Assembly: GCA_902586925.1 (NCBI GenBank)
Contig: CACIJE010000001.1
Coordinates: 458,104 to 522,103 of the forward strand
DNA length: 64,000 nucleotides
From: an uncultured SAR86 cluster bacterium
GTDB taxonomy: Bacteria; Pseudomonadota; Gammaproteobacteria; Magnimaribacterales; D2472
Reading direction: 5' to 3'
The notes beneath the pieces were generated by a model, which had not been told where the DNA came from, ran no database searches, and saw only the letters and a program-made list of their open reading frames with translations. Made by a program: the position numbers and the translations under genes. Below, piece by piece: positions 25,626 to 34,296 of the stretch. Each line of letters starts with the position of its first letter. The first letter of the stretch is position 1.

Positions 25626-27908
25626 TTAAAACTTTAATCTTATTTTTAAAGAAAAAATTTCGTTGCCAGGATTTTCCCAAGGATCTTTAAAAATTTGCGA
25701 AGTATCTCTTGTAATATTATCATCAAAAACTCTTCCACCTCTTGTATAGACAAGATATATGTATGACAAAGGCGCAATTTCGTATTTATACCTTACTTGA
25801 AATGACGTAATTCCATCAGAAAATGGATTAACTTCTTTATTACTCTGATTGAGATAGCCATTATCATCAACAACTAAACTACTAGGATTTTTTGCTTGTA
25901 AAGCAACAAATTGACTTTTGAGTCTTATTTCATGTTTGATGCCTCTATACCAATTCATATTAATGGAGATAATTTTTTGAGATAAATCATAAACAGCTAA
26001 ATCATTATTTTCTATCCAATTTAGCCATTCTTTCTCGTTCCTAATTCTTGTTGTGAAACCTACTTTAAAGTTATCTGATGGATAGAAAGATCCACCTATC
26101 TTTGCATACCTTCTTTTATATCCATTGGAATTAAATGACCTATATTTATCAGCATTTTCATATCCAACTCGCCAATCATACTCCCAAACTCCCAAACTTG
26201 GTGACTCATAGTCTAAGTTAAAGCTAAAACTTCCCTTCGTTTTTACATAAGGAAAATCTATATTTTTTCTTGTAATAGTTGTATCTTTTCCAGATGTTTT
26301 TAAATCCCAAGTAAATTGAAATTTTGAGGTGTTGAGGAATGTAAACTCATTTTTCTGTCCAATACGAAATGGATTTGAATTACCAGAAATATCTGAATCA
26401 TAATTAAAATCTATGCCTAATTCCAACTCTTTAATTTTTTTGAACTTACTAAAATCTATTAACGAAATATCAGATCCAATACCGATATGAAACCAATCAT
26501 TTTTTTTGAGATAACCAAAATCATTTAATATGAGATTATCATCAAAATAGAGGATGCTTCCAGATCTTCTTGATAATGGTGTTGGCTTATAATTAAATTG
26601 AGATCTATAGCCAAATCCGGTTTTCCCATCTCTTTCAGATGATATTAAGTCGTTATATATGGTTAATTTATTAGATTTTACATTTGCAAAATCTATGACG
26701 TTGACTGTTGCACTTTCATTAAGAAAATTATTTTCAACATGTGTTAAAAAATAACCTATCGTTCTATTATCAACTTTCTTTTTTGATCTAATTGCATAAA
26801 AATCTTTTCCATTTGAATATCTTTCATCCGATTCTTTTGCAATAAAAATTCCAAAGTCTAAGTTATTATTTTTTTGAGTATATCTAAGAGCATAGTCAAT
26901 ATCTGTATAATTTTTTTTTGAATTAATGCAGTCATTCTCATTCAATGTTGAGGAGCATAAATAGTTGCTTCCTGCACCTATTCTTCTTGTATTAATTATT
27001 CTGTATCTATCGTAATGATTTAAATCAAACAGGGATTGATTTTCATTAAAAAAAGCCCGCTTTTCAGAATAGAATGTTTCCTGCGCAGAAAAATTAACAA
27101 TAACTTCGTCACTCTCAGCTTGTCCAAAATCAGGATTGATTGTGAGGTTGATTTGTTTCCCAGTGCCAGTATTTAAAAATATCTCTGCACCAAGTTTATT
27201 TTCGTTAAAGCCTGTAACTGAATTGTATGTCTTTGATATAAAAGGAAAAAAGTTTAGTTTTCGTTTAGAAAAGCTATTTATTTCAATTGTTCTTAAATTA
27301 GAAAGAAAATTTGCTCTAAATAAATTTGTTTTTGTATCGTTTAACCAAACCTTTTCATTTGCTAGATATCTATAGGTTGTAATATTGATTTTTCTTTTAA
27401 TATCTATCTCAGGCTTCATTAGAACGACATTCCAAGGTATTAAAAACTCTGAAACCCAATAGCCATCATATTTTTTTGTTTGCGCTTTCCAATCTCCATC
27501 CCAATCAAATTCAGGAGAGCCGCCCAACATTCTAATTCCATCTCTTTGAATATTTGCTAGGGTGATAATAAACACGTAAGCTTTTGCTCCATCACTATCA
27601 AAATCAATAGCTATACCATTTTGTTCAGAATTTGAGCTCCACTCATCACGCAAAGATTTGTTTGAAATCATTGATGAGTTTTCTTGATAATTAATAAAGC
27701 CAACATATATTCCGTCTTCATTTGAAAAGATTTTTGTACTTGTTTTTACTTTTGCTGGACTCAGTGTAAAAGGAACAACTTCATAATATTGAGTTATTTC
27801 AAATGAACTTTCCCACTCCGATTCATCTAAATTTCCATCAAGAATTATGGTATTGCTTGATATTAGAGGAACCCAAAGAATTAATATACACTTTATGATT
27901 ATTTTCAT
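25626..27908 (-). CDS. CBM9-like/DUF5916 outer-membrane barrel protein
   Basis: A 760-residue exported protein. After a signal peptide, residues about 22-200 resemble the CBM9-like domain that opens DUF5916 proteins (LDGNLDESEWESS, FSNEDGIYVGF). The rest shows alternating aromatic/polar beta strands, FSAQETFYSEKRAFFNENQSL typical of the family, and a C-terminal aromatic ending (SLKIRLKF), indicating an outer-membrane barrel. These proteins are common in marine Bacteroidetes and Gammaproteobacteria, with unproven roles in glycan or peptide binding. It stands alone without SusC/D partners. Confidence 0.8.
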   Translation of the reverse strand: MKIIIKCILILWVPLISSNTIILDGNLDESEWESSFEITQYYEVVPFTLSPAKVKTSTKIFSNEDGIYVGFINYQENSSMISNKSLRDEWSSNSEQNGIAIDFDSDGAKAYVFIITLANIQRDGIRMLGGSPEFDWDGDWKAQTKKYDGYWVSEFLIPWNVVLMKPEIDIKRKINITTYRYLANEKVWLNDTKTNLFRANFLSNLRTIEINSFSKRKLNFFPFISKTYNSVTGFNENKLGAEIFLNTGTGKQINLTINPDFGQAESDEVIVNFSAQETFYSEKRAFFNENQSLFDLNHYDRYRIINTRRIGAGSNYLCSSTLNENDCINSKKNYTDIDYALRYTQKNNNLDFGIFIAKESDERYSNGKDFYAIRSKKKVDNRTIGYFLTHVENNFLNESATVNVIDFANVKSNKLTIYNDLISSERDGKTGFGYRSQFNYKPTPLSRRSGSILYFDDNLILNDFGYLKKNDWFHIGIGSDISLIDFSKFKKIKELELGIDFNYDSDISGNSNPFRIGQKNEFTFLNTSKFQFTWDLKTSGKDTTITRKNIDFPYVKTKGSFSFNLDYESPSLGVWEYDWRVGYENADKYRSFNSNGYKRRYAKIGGSFYPSDNFKVGFTTRIRNEKEWLNWIENNDLAVYDLSQKIISINMNWYRGIKHEIRLKSQFVALQAKNPSSLVVDDNGYLNQSNKEVNPFSDGITSFQVRYKYEIAPLSYIYLVYTRGGRVFDDNITRDTSQIFKDPWENPGNEIFSLKIRLKF

Positions 27909-27930
27909 ATATTGGCCGACATTTTATAGC

Positions 27931-28500
27931 TCAGTCATATGAAAGTACACGAGATTCAGTAATAACCACATCATATTTTATATCATGACTTCTACCAAAA
28001 CATTTATCTAAAATCTGGAAGTCATATCCTAGTCCAACAAAGAGAGGCCTGTCTTTTTCAGATTTTAATTTTTCAAGTGTTCTGTCAAAAAAACCACCTC
28101 CATATCCTAACCTATATCCATTCTTATCTACCCCTACAAAAGGTATGAACATAGTATTTAGCATTTTAGGATCGATGTAATTTTCGTTTACAGCTTCTTT
28201 TATACCGTATTTATTTTTTTTTAGAGACTCACCATCTTTATATATATTGAATCTCAATTTATTTTTAGAAACTATTTTAGGCATGAATATATTATTAGAG
28301 TGCTTTTTTAACTCACTTAGTATTTGATCTATCGCAATCTCGTTTTTATACGGAAAATAAAGAAGGGTATTTTTAGAAGACTTAACATCGATTTCATTCA
28401 ATACATTTTTTTGAATGTTATAGTTTAATTCTTCAATATCACTTTTAGATAGAAGTTGCCCCTGCTTAAAAAGTGATTTTCTGATTATATTTTTCACCAT
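27931..28500 (-). CDS. fau: 5-formyltetrahydrofolate cyclo-ligase
   Basis: Fau (YgfA, MTHFS) converts 5-formyl-THF to 5,10-methenyl-THF with ATP, recycling a folate by-product. The diagnostic substrate/ATP motif is YRLGYGGGFFDRTL. An N-terminal basic helix (IIRKSLFKQGQLLS) is usual. I choose the ATG at 28500 (189 aa); the track's TTG at 28521 would begin inside the 3' end of 6S RNA. The zapA-6S-fau order is the classic gammaproteobacterial arrangement. Confidence 0.93.
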   Translation of the reverse strand: MVKNIIRKSLFKQGQLLSKSDIEELNYNIQKNVLNEIDVKSSKNTLLYFPYKNEIAIDQILSELKKHSNNIFMPKIVSKNKLRFNIYKDGESLKKNKYGIKEAVNENYIDPKMLNTMFIPFVGVDKNGYRLGYGGGFFDRTLEKLKSEKDRPLFVGLGYDFQILDKCFGRSHDIKYDVVITESRVLSYD

Positions 28501-28519
28501 AATTATTGCAGAGGCTAAC

Positions 28520-28686
28520 AAACCAGGTCACCGCTATGTGTTATACCTGAACCGAAAGTTCAGGTGGTGAACATCTTGTCAGATCAGGCTTCCCATTATG
28601 GTAATGCTCAACAATGACAGTGGAAAATCACCTATTTTTTAGTATCGGTTCAAATTTATTAACACATTAGCAAATGAACCAGAATG
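28520..28686 (-). ncRNA. ssrS: 6S RNA
   Basis: 6S RNA binds RNA polymerase holoenzyme as an open-promoter mimic and tunes transcription in stationary phase. On the minus strand between zapA and fau, the sequence has a closing stem (ATGTGTTA near the 5' end with TAACACAT near the 3' end, continued by GGT-CA..TTGCTA with TAGCGGTGACC, with bulges). It also has GAGCATTACC..GGGAAGCCTGATCTGAC and the characteristic hairpin CACCTGAACTTTCGGTTCAGGT, all in the same order as in E. coli 6S. About 165 nt, slightly short of E. coli (184). Ends are approximate. Confidence 0.88.
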
Positions 28687-28693
28687 TATTAAG

Positions 28694-28699
28694 AGTATA
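28694..28699 (-). promoter_or_regulatory. -10 element for 6S RNA
   Basis: TATACT on the minus strand lies about 8 bases upstream of the inferred 6S 5' end, with a poor -35 candidate (TTTAAC) 17 bp further up. Its place between zapA and 6S suggests that 6S has its own promoter besides read-through from zapA. Confidence 0.45.
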
Positions 28700-28724
28700 G
28701 ATTAGATGAGATTTAAGTTAAAGA

Positions 28725-28991
28725 TTATTTTTGAAGTACTTTTTCAATTTTTTTTATAAGTTTTGAGTAATCCGTGGTTTGTTTATTATATGAACTTTGA
28801 TCATTAGTAAGAAGCTTATTAGATAACGTCAATCCAGCAATGATTAATGCATTATTTTTATCGCTAATATTATCAAGCTCTTCATTTAAAAGTGCGGCAG
28901 CTTTTAATAAATTATTCTTTTCTTTTGGGGGACAGGAGATTGTAAGATCTCTTCCAAATATTCGCAAAGAAACAGTCTCAACCTTACTCAT
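28725..28991 (-). CDS. zapA: Cell division protein ZapA
   Basis: ZapA binds FtsZ and bundles its protofilaments at the division ring. The 88-residue protein has the globular head signature VSLRIFGRDLTISCPPKEKNNLLKAA-like, then ALIIAGLTLSNKLL leading into a helix. It overlaps the upstream small coiled-coil gene by 8 bp and precedes 6S RNA, as in most gammaproteobacteria. Confidence 0.93.
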   Translation of the reverse strand: MSKVETVSLRIFGRDLTISCPPKEKNNLLKAAALLNEELDNISDKNNALIIAGLTLSNKLLTNDQSSYNKQTTDYSKLIKKIEKVLQK

Positions 28992-29178
28992 TTGTGGCTT
29001 TTCTCAAATCTCTTTCTAATTGAGATATTTCTTTTCTGTGAAGAGCTTTATCTCTCTTCCAATCTCTTTCTCTTTTAACGTAAGAATCAATAATTCCTTT
29101 TTGTTCTTCAAATCTTTTTATCAAAAGGTCAATCTTCTTCTCTAAATCTTTTGAACTTAAATCATTGTCTTTAGGCAT
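28984..29178 (-). CDS. Small coiled-coil protein, TIGR02449/ZapB-like
   Basis: A 64-residue, highly charged, fully helical protein with heptad-like spacing (LEKKIDLLIKRFEEQKGII, then KEISQLERDLRKAT). A conserved small coiled-coil family (TIGR02449) sits directly upstream of zapA in pseudomonads and other gammaproteobacteria; position, size and overlap with zapA match. A ZapB-like role in division is plausible but inferred from context. Confidence 0.7.
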   Translation of the reverse strand: MPKDNDLSSKDLEKKIDLLIKRFEEQKGIIDSYVKRERDWKRDKALHRKEISQLERDLRKATNE

Positions 29179-29240
29179 TTTTATAGTTTAATTCTACTTT
29201 AATGAATTGGAAAGTTACTTTAAATGAGTAAAATACACAC

Positions 29241-30536
29241 ATGGATAATACTATATATAAAAAAAGAAGAATTAATTTATCAGAACAGCTACCAATAAAC
29301 TCGGCTTTATTAATTCCTTCGGCTGACATTCAATATAGAAATGCTGATTCAGCTTATGCATTTAGACAAGATAGTAACTTTTATTATTTATCCGGATTTT
29401 GTGAACAAGAATCCTTAATAGTAATTTTAAAAGGTGATGATTCTTGCTCTTCGATAGTATTTGTCCCACCAAAAGATAAATTAAAAGAAATCTGGGATGG
29501 TTATAGGTCAGGTCCAATTGGCGCTGTCGATCAATATTTATTTGATAAATCATATGACAATACTGAAATAGAGAAGCTCTTGCCAGAAATACTTAAAGGG
29601 TGTGAGCAAGTTTTATACCCAATTGGCAAAAAAAATGGATTTGATCAATTGGTAATAGATTGGACAACTGAAGCAAGATCAAAGGATAGGCACAGTAAAA
29701 CAATAAATATATTAGATGCTTCATCTCTAATTGGAAATGCTCGACTTATAAAAGATGATCATGAGATATCATTGATAAGAATTGCTTGTGATATCTCAGC
29801 CAAGGCACATATCGAAGCAATGAAGAATGTTAAAGATGCTGGTTCTGAACAAGATATTGAAAGCCTTTATATTCACGAGTTTTCAAAAAATGGAGGTAGA
29901 TTTCCAGCGTATACGCCAATTGTTGCAAGTGGAGAAAATGCGTGTGTTCTTCACTACATAGAAAATAACAAAAAATTTAATAAGGAAGATTTACTGCTAG
30001 TTGATGCTGGGTGTGAATATGAAATGTACGCCTCTGACATAACAAGAACTTATCCTATAAGTGGAAAATTCTCAAAAGAGCAGCTTGAAATATATGAAAT
30101 AGTTTTAGAAGCTATGAACTCAGCTATTGATAAAGTAAAAGTAGGAAATAATATAATGGAACCTCAGGAAATCTCTGAAAAAGTTATAACGAAAGGTTTG
30201 GTAAAGCTTGGTTTGCTTGAAGGAGATCCAGAGAGACTTCATAAAGAAGGAGCTTTTAAAGACTTTTACATGCATAAAATAGGCCATTGGCTTGGACTCG
30301 ATGTACATGATGCTGGTGATTATATGGAGGGAGATGACTTTATGAAGTATAAGCCTGGCATGATTACAACCATTGAACCAGGTATTTATATTAGTAGCTC
30401 AATGGATGTAGATGATAAGTGGAAAGGAATTGGAGTAAGAATAGAAGATGATATTTTGGTGACAAAAGAAGGCAATGAAAATCTTACAAAGAAAGTTCCT
30501 TCAAACCCTGATGAGATTGAATCATTAATGTCCTAA
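29241..30536 (+). CDS. pepP: Xaa-Pro aminopeptidase
   Basis: PepP removes N-terminal residues followed by proline. The 431-aa protein has the creatinase-like N-domain (DSNFYYLSGFCEQES) and an M24B pita-bread domain with metal ligands in LLVDAGCEYEMYASDITRTYPI (two Asp), HKIGHWLGLDVHD (His), TTIEPGIYI (Glu) and GVRIEDDILVT (Glu). It is divergent from zapA and followed by ubiH at 4 bp, the pepP-ubiH pair of gammaproteobacteria; ygfB is missing. Confidence 0.95.
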   Translation: MDNTIYKKRRINLSEQLPINSALLIPSADIQYRNADSAYAFRQDSNFYYLSGFCEQESLIVILKGDDSCSSIVFVPPKDKLKEIWDGYRSGPIGAVDQYLFDKSYDNTEIEKLLPEILKGCEQVLYPIGKKNGFDQLVIDWTTEARSKDRHSKTINILDASSLIGNARLIKDDHEISLIRIACDISAKAHIEAMKNVKDAGSEQDIESLYIHEFSKNGGRFPAYTPIVASGENACVLHYIENNKKFNKEDLLLVDAGCEYEMYASDITRTYPISGKFSKEQLEIYEIVLEAMNSAIDKVKVGNNIMEPQEISEKVITKGLVKLGLLEGDPERLHKEGAFKDFYMHKIGHWLGLDVHDAGDYMEGDDFMKYKPGMITTIEPGIYISSSMDVDDKWKGIGVRIEDDILVTKEGNENLTKKVPSNPDEIESLMS

Positions 30537-30540
30537 TATA

Positions 30541-31698
30541 GTGAATCCAGTAGTTACAATATCTGGTGGTGGAATAATTGGAAATTATATTTCATTGAGA
30601 TTAGATAAAAGCAATATTAAATCAGTGATTATTGAAAAATCAAAAGGACAAAATAGTAAAAAAGAAAACATAAGAACATTAACACTTAATCGCTTTTCGA
30701 AAAAACTTTTAGATGACATTGGTATTAAGGTTCCTTTCGCAGCCATTAAAAATATTTATGTTTTTGATGGCGATGGCTCTGGAAAAATTGATTTCTCATC
30801 ATCAGAAATTGATGAAGATGATCTATCTTATGTTGTTTTCTTCAATGATCTCTATGACCAACTACAGAATCAAGAATGTCACCAGATATTCTTTGACAAT
30901 GAAATAGAAAAAATTGTAATAGATAAAGAGACAAGTACCTCTGAGGTTATTCTTTCAAGCAAAGATAAAATTAATACGAAATTTATTGCAGGCTGTGATG
31001 GAAGAAATTCTAATGTTGCGAAGATTGCTTCTCTGAATGAAAAGAAGTCAAGTTATGATCAAACAGCTATAACATTTACCGCTAAGTGTGAATTAGATAA
31101 TGTTGAGGACGCACATCAAATATTCTCTGAGAAAGGTATATTTGCAATTATGCCAGTTCCAAAAAATGAAGCTGACTCGTCTCATACCATTGTTTGGTCT
31201 GTCGATAACAAAAATATTACAGATAATAATATTGAAAACTATGTCTATAGTAATATTTCTTACTTTGAAAAAAAGCTTGCTAGAAAGATCGAAGTAAATT
31301 CAGAAATTTTAAACTTTAAACTTTTTAATCATCATTTTGAAGACTATATTTCTGATCATATTGTACTAGTTGGAGATGCTGCTCATTCTATTCATCCTTT
31401 AGCTGGACAAGGAGTAAATTTAGGATTTGCAGATGCAGACGCTTTGTGTGAGGAGATTGCAGATTCTTATGAGAGATCTATATATATTGATCAAACTACT
31501 ACATTAAAAAGATATGAAATTAGAAGAAAAAATATGAATCTACTTATGCTCAAATCTATGGATTTTTTTGTAAATCTCTTTGGTTCAAAAAATTTATATA
31601 TAAAACTACTAAGAAATTTTGGATTGTCTAGAGTAAATAAAATGCAGTTCTTAAAAAATTTTTTCATTAATCATGCTGCTGGAAAGAATAAGCTATAA
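30541..31698 (+). CDS. ubiH: UbiH-type FAD-dependent ubiquinone hydroxylase
   Basis: A class A flavoprotein monooxygenase of 385 aa that hydroxylates a ubiquinone ring precursor. It has the FAD Rossmann start ISGGGIIGNYISLRL, the middle motif AGCDGRNSNVAKIA and the second FAD motif LVGDAAHSIHPLAGQGVNLGFADA. The start is GTG at 30541, 4 bp after pepP. UbiH is favoured by neighbourhood, but UbiF/UbiI/Coq6-like site specificity cannot be read from sequence; a single enzyme may serve several positions. Confidence 0.87.
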   Translation: MNPVVTISGGGIIGNYISLRLDKSNIKSVIIEKSKGQNSKKENIRTLTLNRFSKKLLDDIGIKVPFAAIKNIYVFDGDGSGKIDFSSSEIDEDDLSYVVFFNDLYDQLQNQECHQIFFDNEIEKIVIDKETSTSEVILSSKDKINTKFIAGCDGRNSNVAKIASLNEKKSSYDQTAITFTAKCELDNVEDAHQIFSEKGIFAIMPVPKNEADSSHTIVWSVDNKNITDNNIENYVYSNISYFEKKLARKIEVNSEILNFKLFNHHFEDYISDHIVLVGDAAHSIHPLAGQGVNLGFADADALCEEIADSYERSIYIDQTTTLKRYEIRRKNMNLLMLKSMDFFVNLFGSKNLYIKLLRNFGLSRVNKMQFLKNFFINHAAGKNKL

Positions 31699-31744
31699 TT
31701 TACTTAGCACACCTAAAAGTAACTCAAATCAAATGAGGTATAAA

Positions 31745-32743
31745 ATGAAAAAAATTTCAATATTACTTTCTGTGCTTTTACTTGTTTCATGCTCAAATGA
31801 AAATGAAATAGAAGAACTCACAATATACACATCTAGACAACCACAACTATTAGAACCAATTATTGAGGACTTCTATGATGATACAGGCATCAAAGTAAAT
31901 CTGTTATCCGGAAATGCTCAAGAGCTTATGGAAAGAATTGATATTGAAGGAAATGATTCATTGGCAGATATTTTTATGACGGTGGATGCAGGAGTCTTAT
32001 GGCAAGCAGCTGAAAGAGATATTTTCTCAAAAGTTGACTCAGAAGTATTAGAAGGAAATGTGCCTTCGTATTTAAAAGATCCTGAAAATAAATGGTTTGG
32101 GCTTTCAAAAAGAGCAAGAACAATAGTATTTTCAAGTGATCAATTTACTCCAGACGACTTTTCTACCTATGAAGATTTAGCTGATCCTAAGTGGAAGGGA
32201 AAACTATGCTTAAGAACGTCAAAGAAAGTTTACAACAGATCTCTCATAGCAAGCATGATTGATGAATATGGTTTCGATCAAGCAAAAGAAGTTGTATCTG
32301 GTTGGATTTCAAACTTAGCTACTGAAGTTTTTTCAAATGATACAAATGCTTTAAAAGCTGTTTCAAGTGGACAATGTGGGATGACTATTGTTAATACATA
32401 CTATTTAGCAAGACTTTTGGATGATCCTCAATATAATAATTTGAATTTATTTTGGGCAAATCAAAATGACAGAGGAGTGCATATAAATATATCTGGAGCT
32501 GGGATTGTTAAAACTTCAAAAAATAAGGAAAATGCTATTTCTCTTTTAGAGTATCTTTCATCTGATAGAGCTCAAAATTTTTATGCTTCAGCAAATAAAG
32601 AATACCCAGTATTGATTGGTGCAAAGGCGCATGAGTCTATTCAGGCATGGGGAAACTTTAATGAAGATAATATTAATGTCAGTAAATTAGGTTCTTTGCA
32701 GAAACAAGCTGTTTTGTTAGCCCAAGAAGTTGGATATAAATGA
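31745..32743 (+). CDS. Iron(III)-type ABC transporter substrate-binding lipoprotein
   Basis: A 332-residue periplasmic binding protein of the FbpA/AfuA/IdiA type. I start at the ATG at 31745, which gives a lipoprotein signal ending LLLVSC; the track start adds 24 residues from ubiH overlap. Family features are LTIYTSRQPQLLEPII, ADIFMTVDAGVLW, and the adjacent tyrosines of VNTYYLARLL that bind Fe3+ in FbpA. No permease or ATPase gene is adjacent, so partners must lie elsewhere. Confidence 0.87.
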   Translation: MKKISILLSVLLLVSCSNENEIEELTIYTSRQPQLLEPIIEDFYDDTGIKVNLLSGNAQELMERIDIEGNDSLADIFMTVDAGVLWQAAERDIFSKVDSEVLEGNVPSYLKDPENKWFGLSKRARTIVFSSDQFTPDDFSTYEDLADPKWKGKLCLRTSKKVYNRSLIASMIDEYGFDQAKEVVSGWISNLATEVFSNDTNALKAVSSGQCGMTIVNTYYLARLLDDPQYNNLNLFWANQNDRGVHINISGAGIVKTSKNKENAISLLEYLSSDRAQNFYASANKEYPVLIGAKAHESIQAWGNFNEDNINVSKLGSLQKQAVLLAQEVGYK

Positions 32744-32750
32744 GATCTAA

Positions 32751-32987
32751 TTAGACTTTTTCGCCGCGTGCTCTTATTTCTTTAAGAACTTGGCTTATAC
32801 CTTTTTTATCAATAATTCGCATACCTTTGGCAGATACTTTTAGGTTTACAAACCTATTTTCAGATTCAACCCAAAATTTGTGCATATGTAGATTAGGAAA
32901 GAACTTTCTTTTAGTTCTATTGTTAGCGTGAGAAACGTTATTTCCTGTTTGAGGAATCTTTCCTGTTACTTGGCATTTTTTACTCAT
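32751..32987 (-). CDS. rpmB: 50S ribosomal protein L28
   Basis: The 78 residues match bL28 throughout: [29 protein letters not shown] at the start (in two family blocks), [16 protein letters not shown] and [13 protein letters not shown]. The paired zinc cysteines of some L28 proteins are absent; only Cys5 is present. rpmG (L33), usually directly downstream, is not here; the next sequence is the oppositely oriented binding-protein gene. Confidence 0.96.
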   Translation of the reverse strand: MSKKCQVTGKIPQTGNNVSHANNRTKRKFFPNLHMHKFWVESENRFVNLKVSAKGMRIIDKKGISQVLKEIRARGEKV

Positions 32988-33043
32988 AGAAACGCGATTT
33001 TATAGAACAGAAGCCTACATATCAATACTATAATGCATTAAAT

Positions 33044-33538
33044 ATGAAAGAAATATATGTACTTAGACATGCTAAATCCTCATGGGACAATTCTAATCTT
33101 AGCGATTTTGAAAGACCTCTTGCAGATAGAGGCATTAGTGATGCAAAGAAGATGTCTAAATTTTTAAAAGATATGGATTTAAAGATAGATAAGGTTTTTT
33201 GTTCAAATGCTTTAAGAGCAAAAGAAACCTTTGACTTAACTGCTGATGGCTTTAACTTTGAAATTGATAAAGCAACCTATACAGACAAACTATATTTTGG
33301 TGATACAACTAATATTATTAAGAGCTTGAAAGAGCTAGATGAAAGCTTAAAAAATATTTTAATAGTTGGACATAATCCTACGCTACATTATTTAGTAGAA
33401 TTATTAACTAATAAACCAATTGACAGATTTACAACATGTAATTTGGCAATAATTTCTCATGATGGTGAATGGATTTCATTAAACTCACAACAATGTAGAC
33501 TAAAATCATTAACTAAACCAAAGGAATTAAGAAATTGA
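33044..33538 (+). CDS. SixA-like histidine phosphatase
   Basis: A 164-residue phosphohistidine phosphatase-type protein of the phosphoglycerate-mutase superfamily. The catalytic motif is [10 protein letters not shown] (the RHG motif as RHA, typical of SixA). [27 protein letters not shown] and the second His in VGHNPTLH are family features. In E. coli SixA modulates phosphorelay and PTS signalling; the target here is unknown. It overlaps dut by 4 bp. Confidence 0.87.
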   Translation: MKEIYVLRHAKSSWDNSNLSDFERPLADRGISDAKKMSKFLKDMDLKIDKVFCSNALRAKETFDLTADGFNFEIDKATYTDKLYFGDTTNIIKSLKELDESLKNILIVGHNPTLHYLVELLTNKPIDRFTTCNLAIISHDGEWISLNSQQCRLKSLTKPKELRN

Positions 33539-33990
33539 AAAAGGTTAAAGTCAAAATATTAAATAAACTTATTGGCAATGAAATACCTATACCCAAATAC
33601 GAGACTAAAGGTTCTGCAGGTTTAGATCTTAGAGCATGCATAAAAGATAAATTAATACTGAAACCGGGAAAAACTGAAATGATTCCAATGGGATTTGCAA
33701 TGCATCTTGAGGATGAGAAATTAGCAGCTCTGGTTGTTCCAAGATCAGGCCTTGGTTCAAAACATGGGATAGTGCTAGGTAATTTAGTTGGATTGATAGA
33801 TTCTGACTATCAAGGTGAATTAATGGTTCCTGCATGGAATAGATCAGAGAGGGAGTTTGTAATTAATTCTGGCGATCGAATTGCTCAAATGATAATAGTG
33901 CCAATAGTTCAAGCAAATTTTGAAATAGTTGAAGATTTCATAAAATCAGATAGGGGTACTAAAGGTTTTGGCAGTTCAGGTATAGACTAA
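33535..33990 (+). CDS. dut: Deoxyuridine 5'-triphosphate nucleotidohydrolase
   Basis: Dut hydrolyses dUTP to dUMP, keeping uracil out of DNA and feeding thymidylate synthesis. All five trimeric dUTPase motifs are visible: [38 protein letters not shown] and [10 protein letters not shown]. It has the standard 151-aa length. The start is TTG at 33535 inside the preceding stop (TTGA overlap). Confidence 0.97.
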   Translation: MKKVKVKILNKLIGNEIPIPKYETKGSAGLDLRACIKDKLILKPGKTEMIPMGFAMHLEDEKLAALVVPRSGLGSKHGIVLGNLVGLIDSDYQGELMVPAWNRSEREFVINSGDRIAQMIIVPIVQANFEIVEDFIKSDRGTKGFGSSGID

Positions 33991-33992
33991 AT

Positions 33993-34238
33993 TTATTTCT
34001 TCTTACCAAATCTTTCTTCGAACTTTTGAACTCTTCCACCGGTATCAATAATCTTTTGTTTTCCAGTATAAAAAGGATGTGAGGCAGAAGAAACCTCAAC
34101 AGTGTAGTATGGGTACTCTTTTCCTTCCCATTCCTTTGTTTTATCTGTTTTCAGAGTAGAGCGAAGTAAAAAATATTCATCCACACTGATATCATGGAAT
34201 AGAACTTCGCGGTATTCAGGATGTATATCTTTTTTCAT
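33993..34238 (-). CDS. rpmE2: 50S ribosomal protein L31, type B (zinc-independent)
   Basis: The 81 residues have the L31 core ([40 protein letters not shown]) but none of the zinc cysteines of type A L31, and are longer, defining the zinc-free YkgM-type paralogue. In E. coli the type B gene is induced under zinc limitation. Here it may be the only L31, though that cannot be judged from one window. It lies 2 bp from the dut stop, convergent. Confidence 0.94.
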   Translation of the reverse strand: MKKDIHPEYREVLFHDISVDEYFLLRSTLKTDKTKEWEGKEYPYYTVEVSSASHPFYTGKQKIIDTGGRVQKFEERFGKKK

Positions 34239-34296
34239 AATAAAATATATTTAGGATGAGAACTATATCAAAAATTAAATCCATTACAATTAAAAA

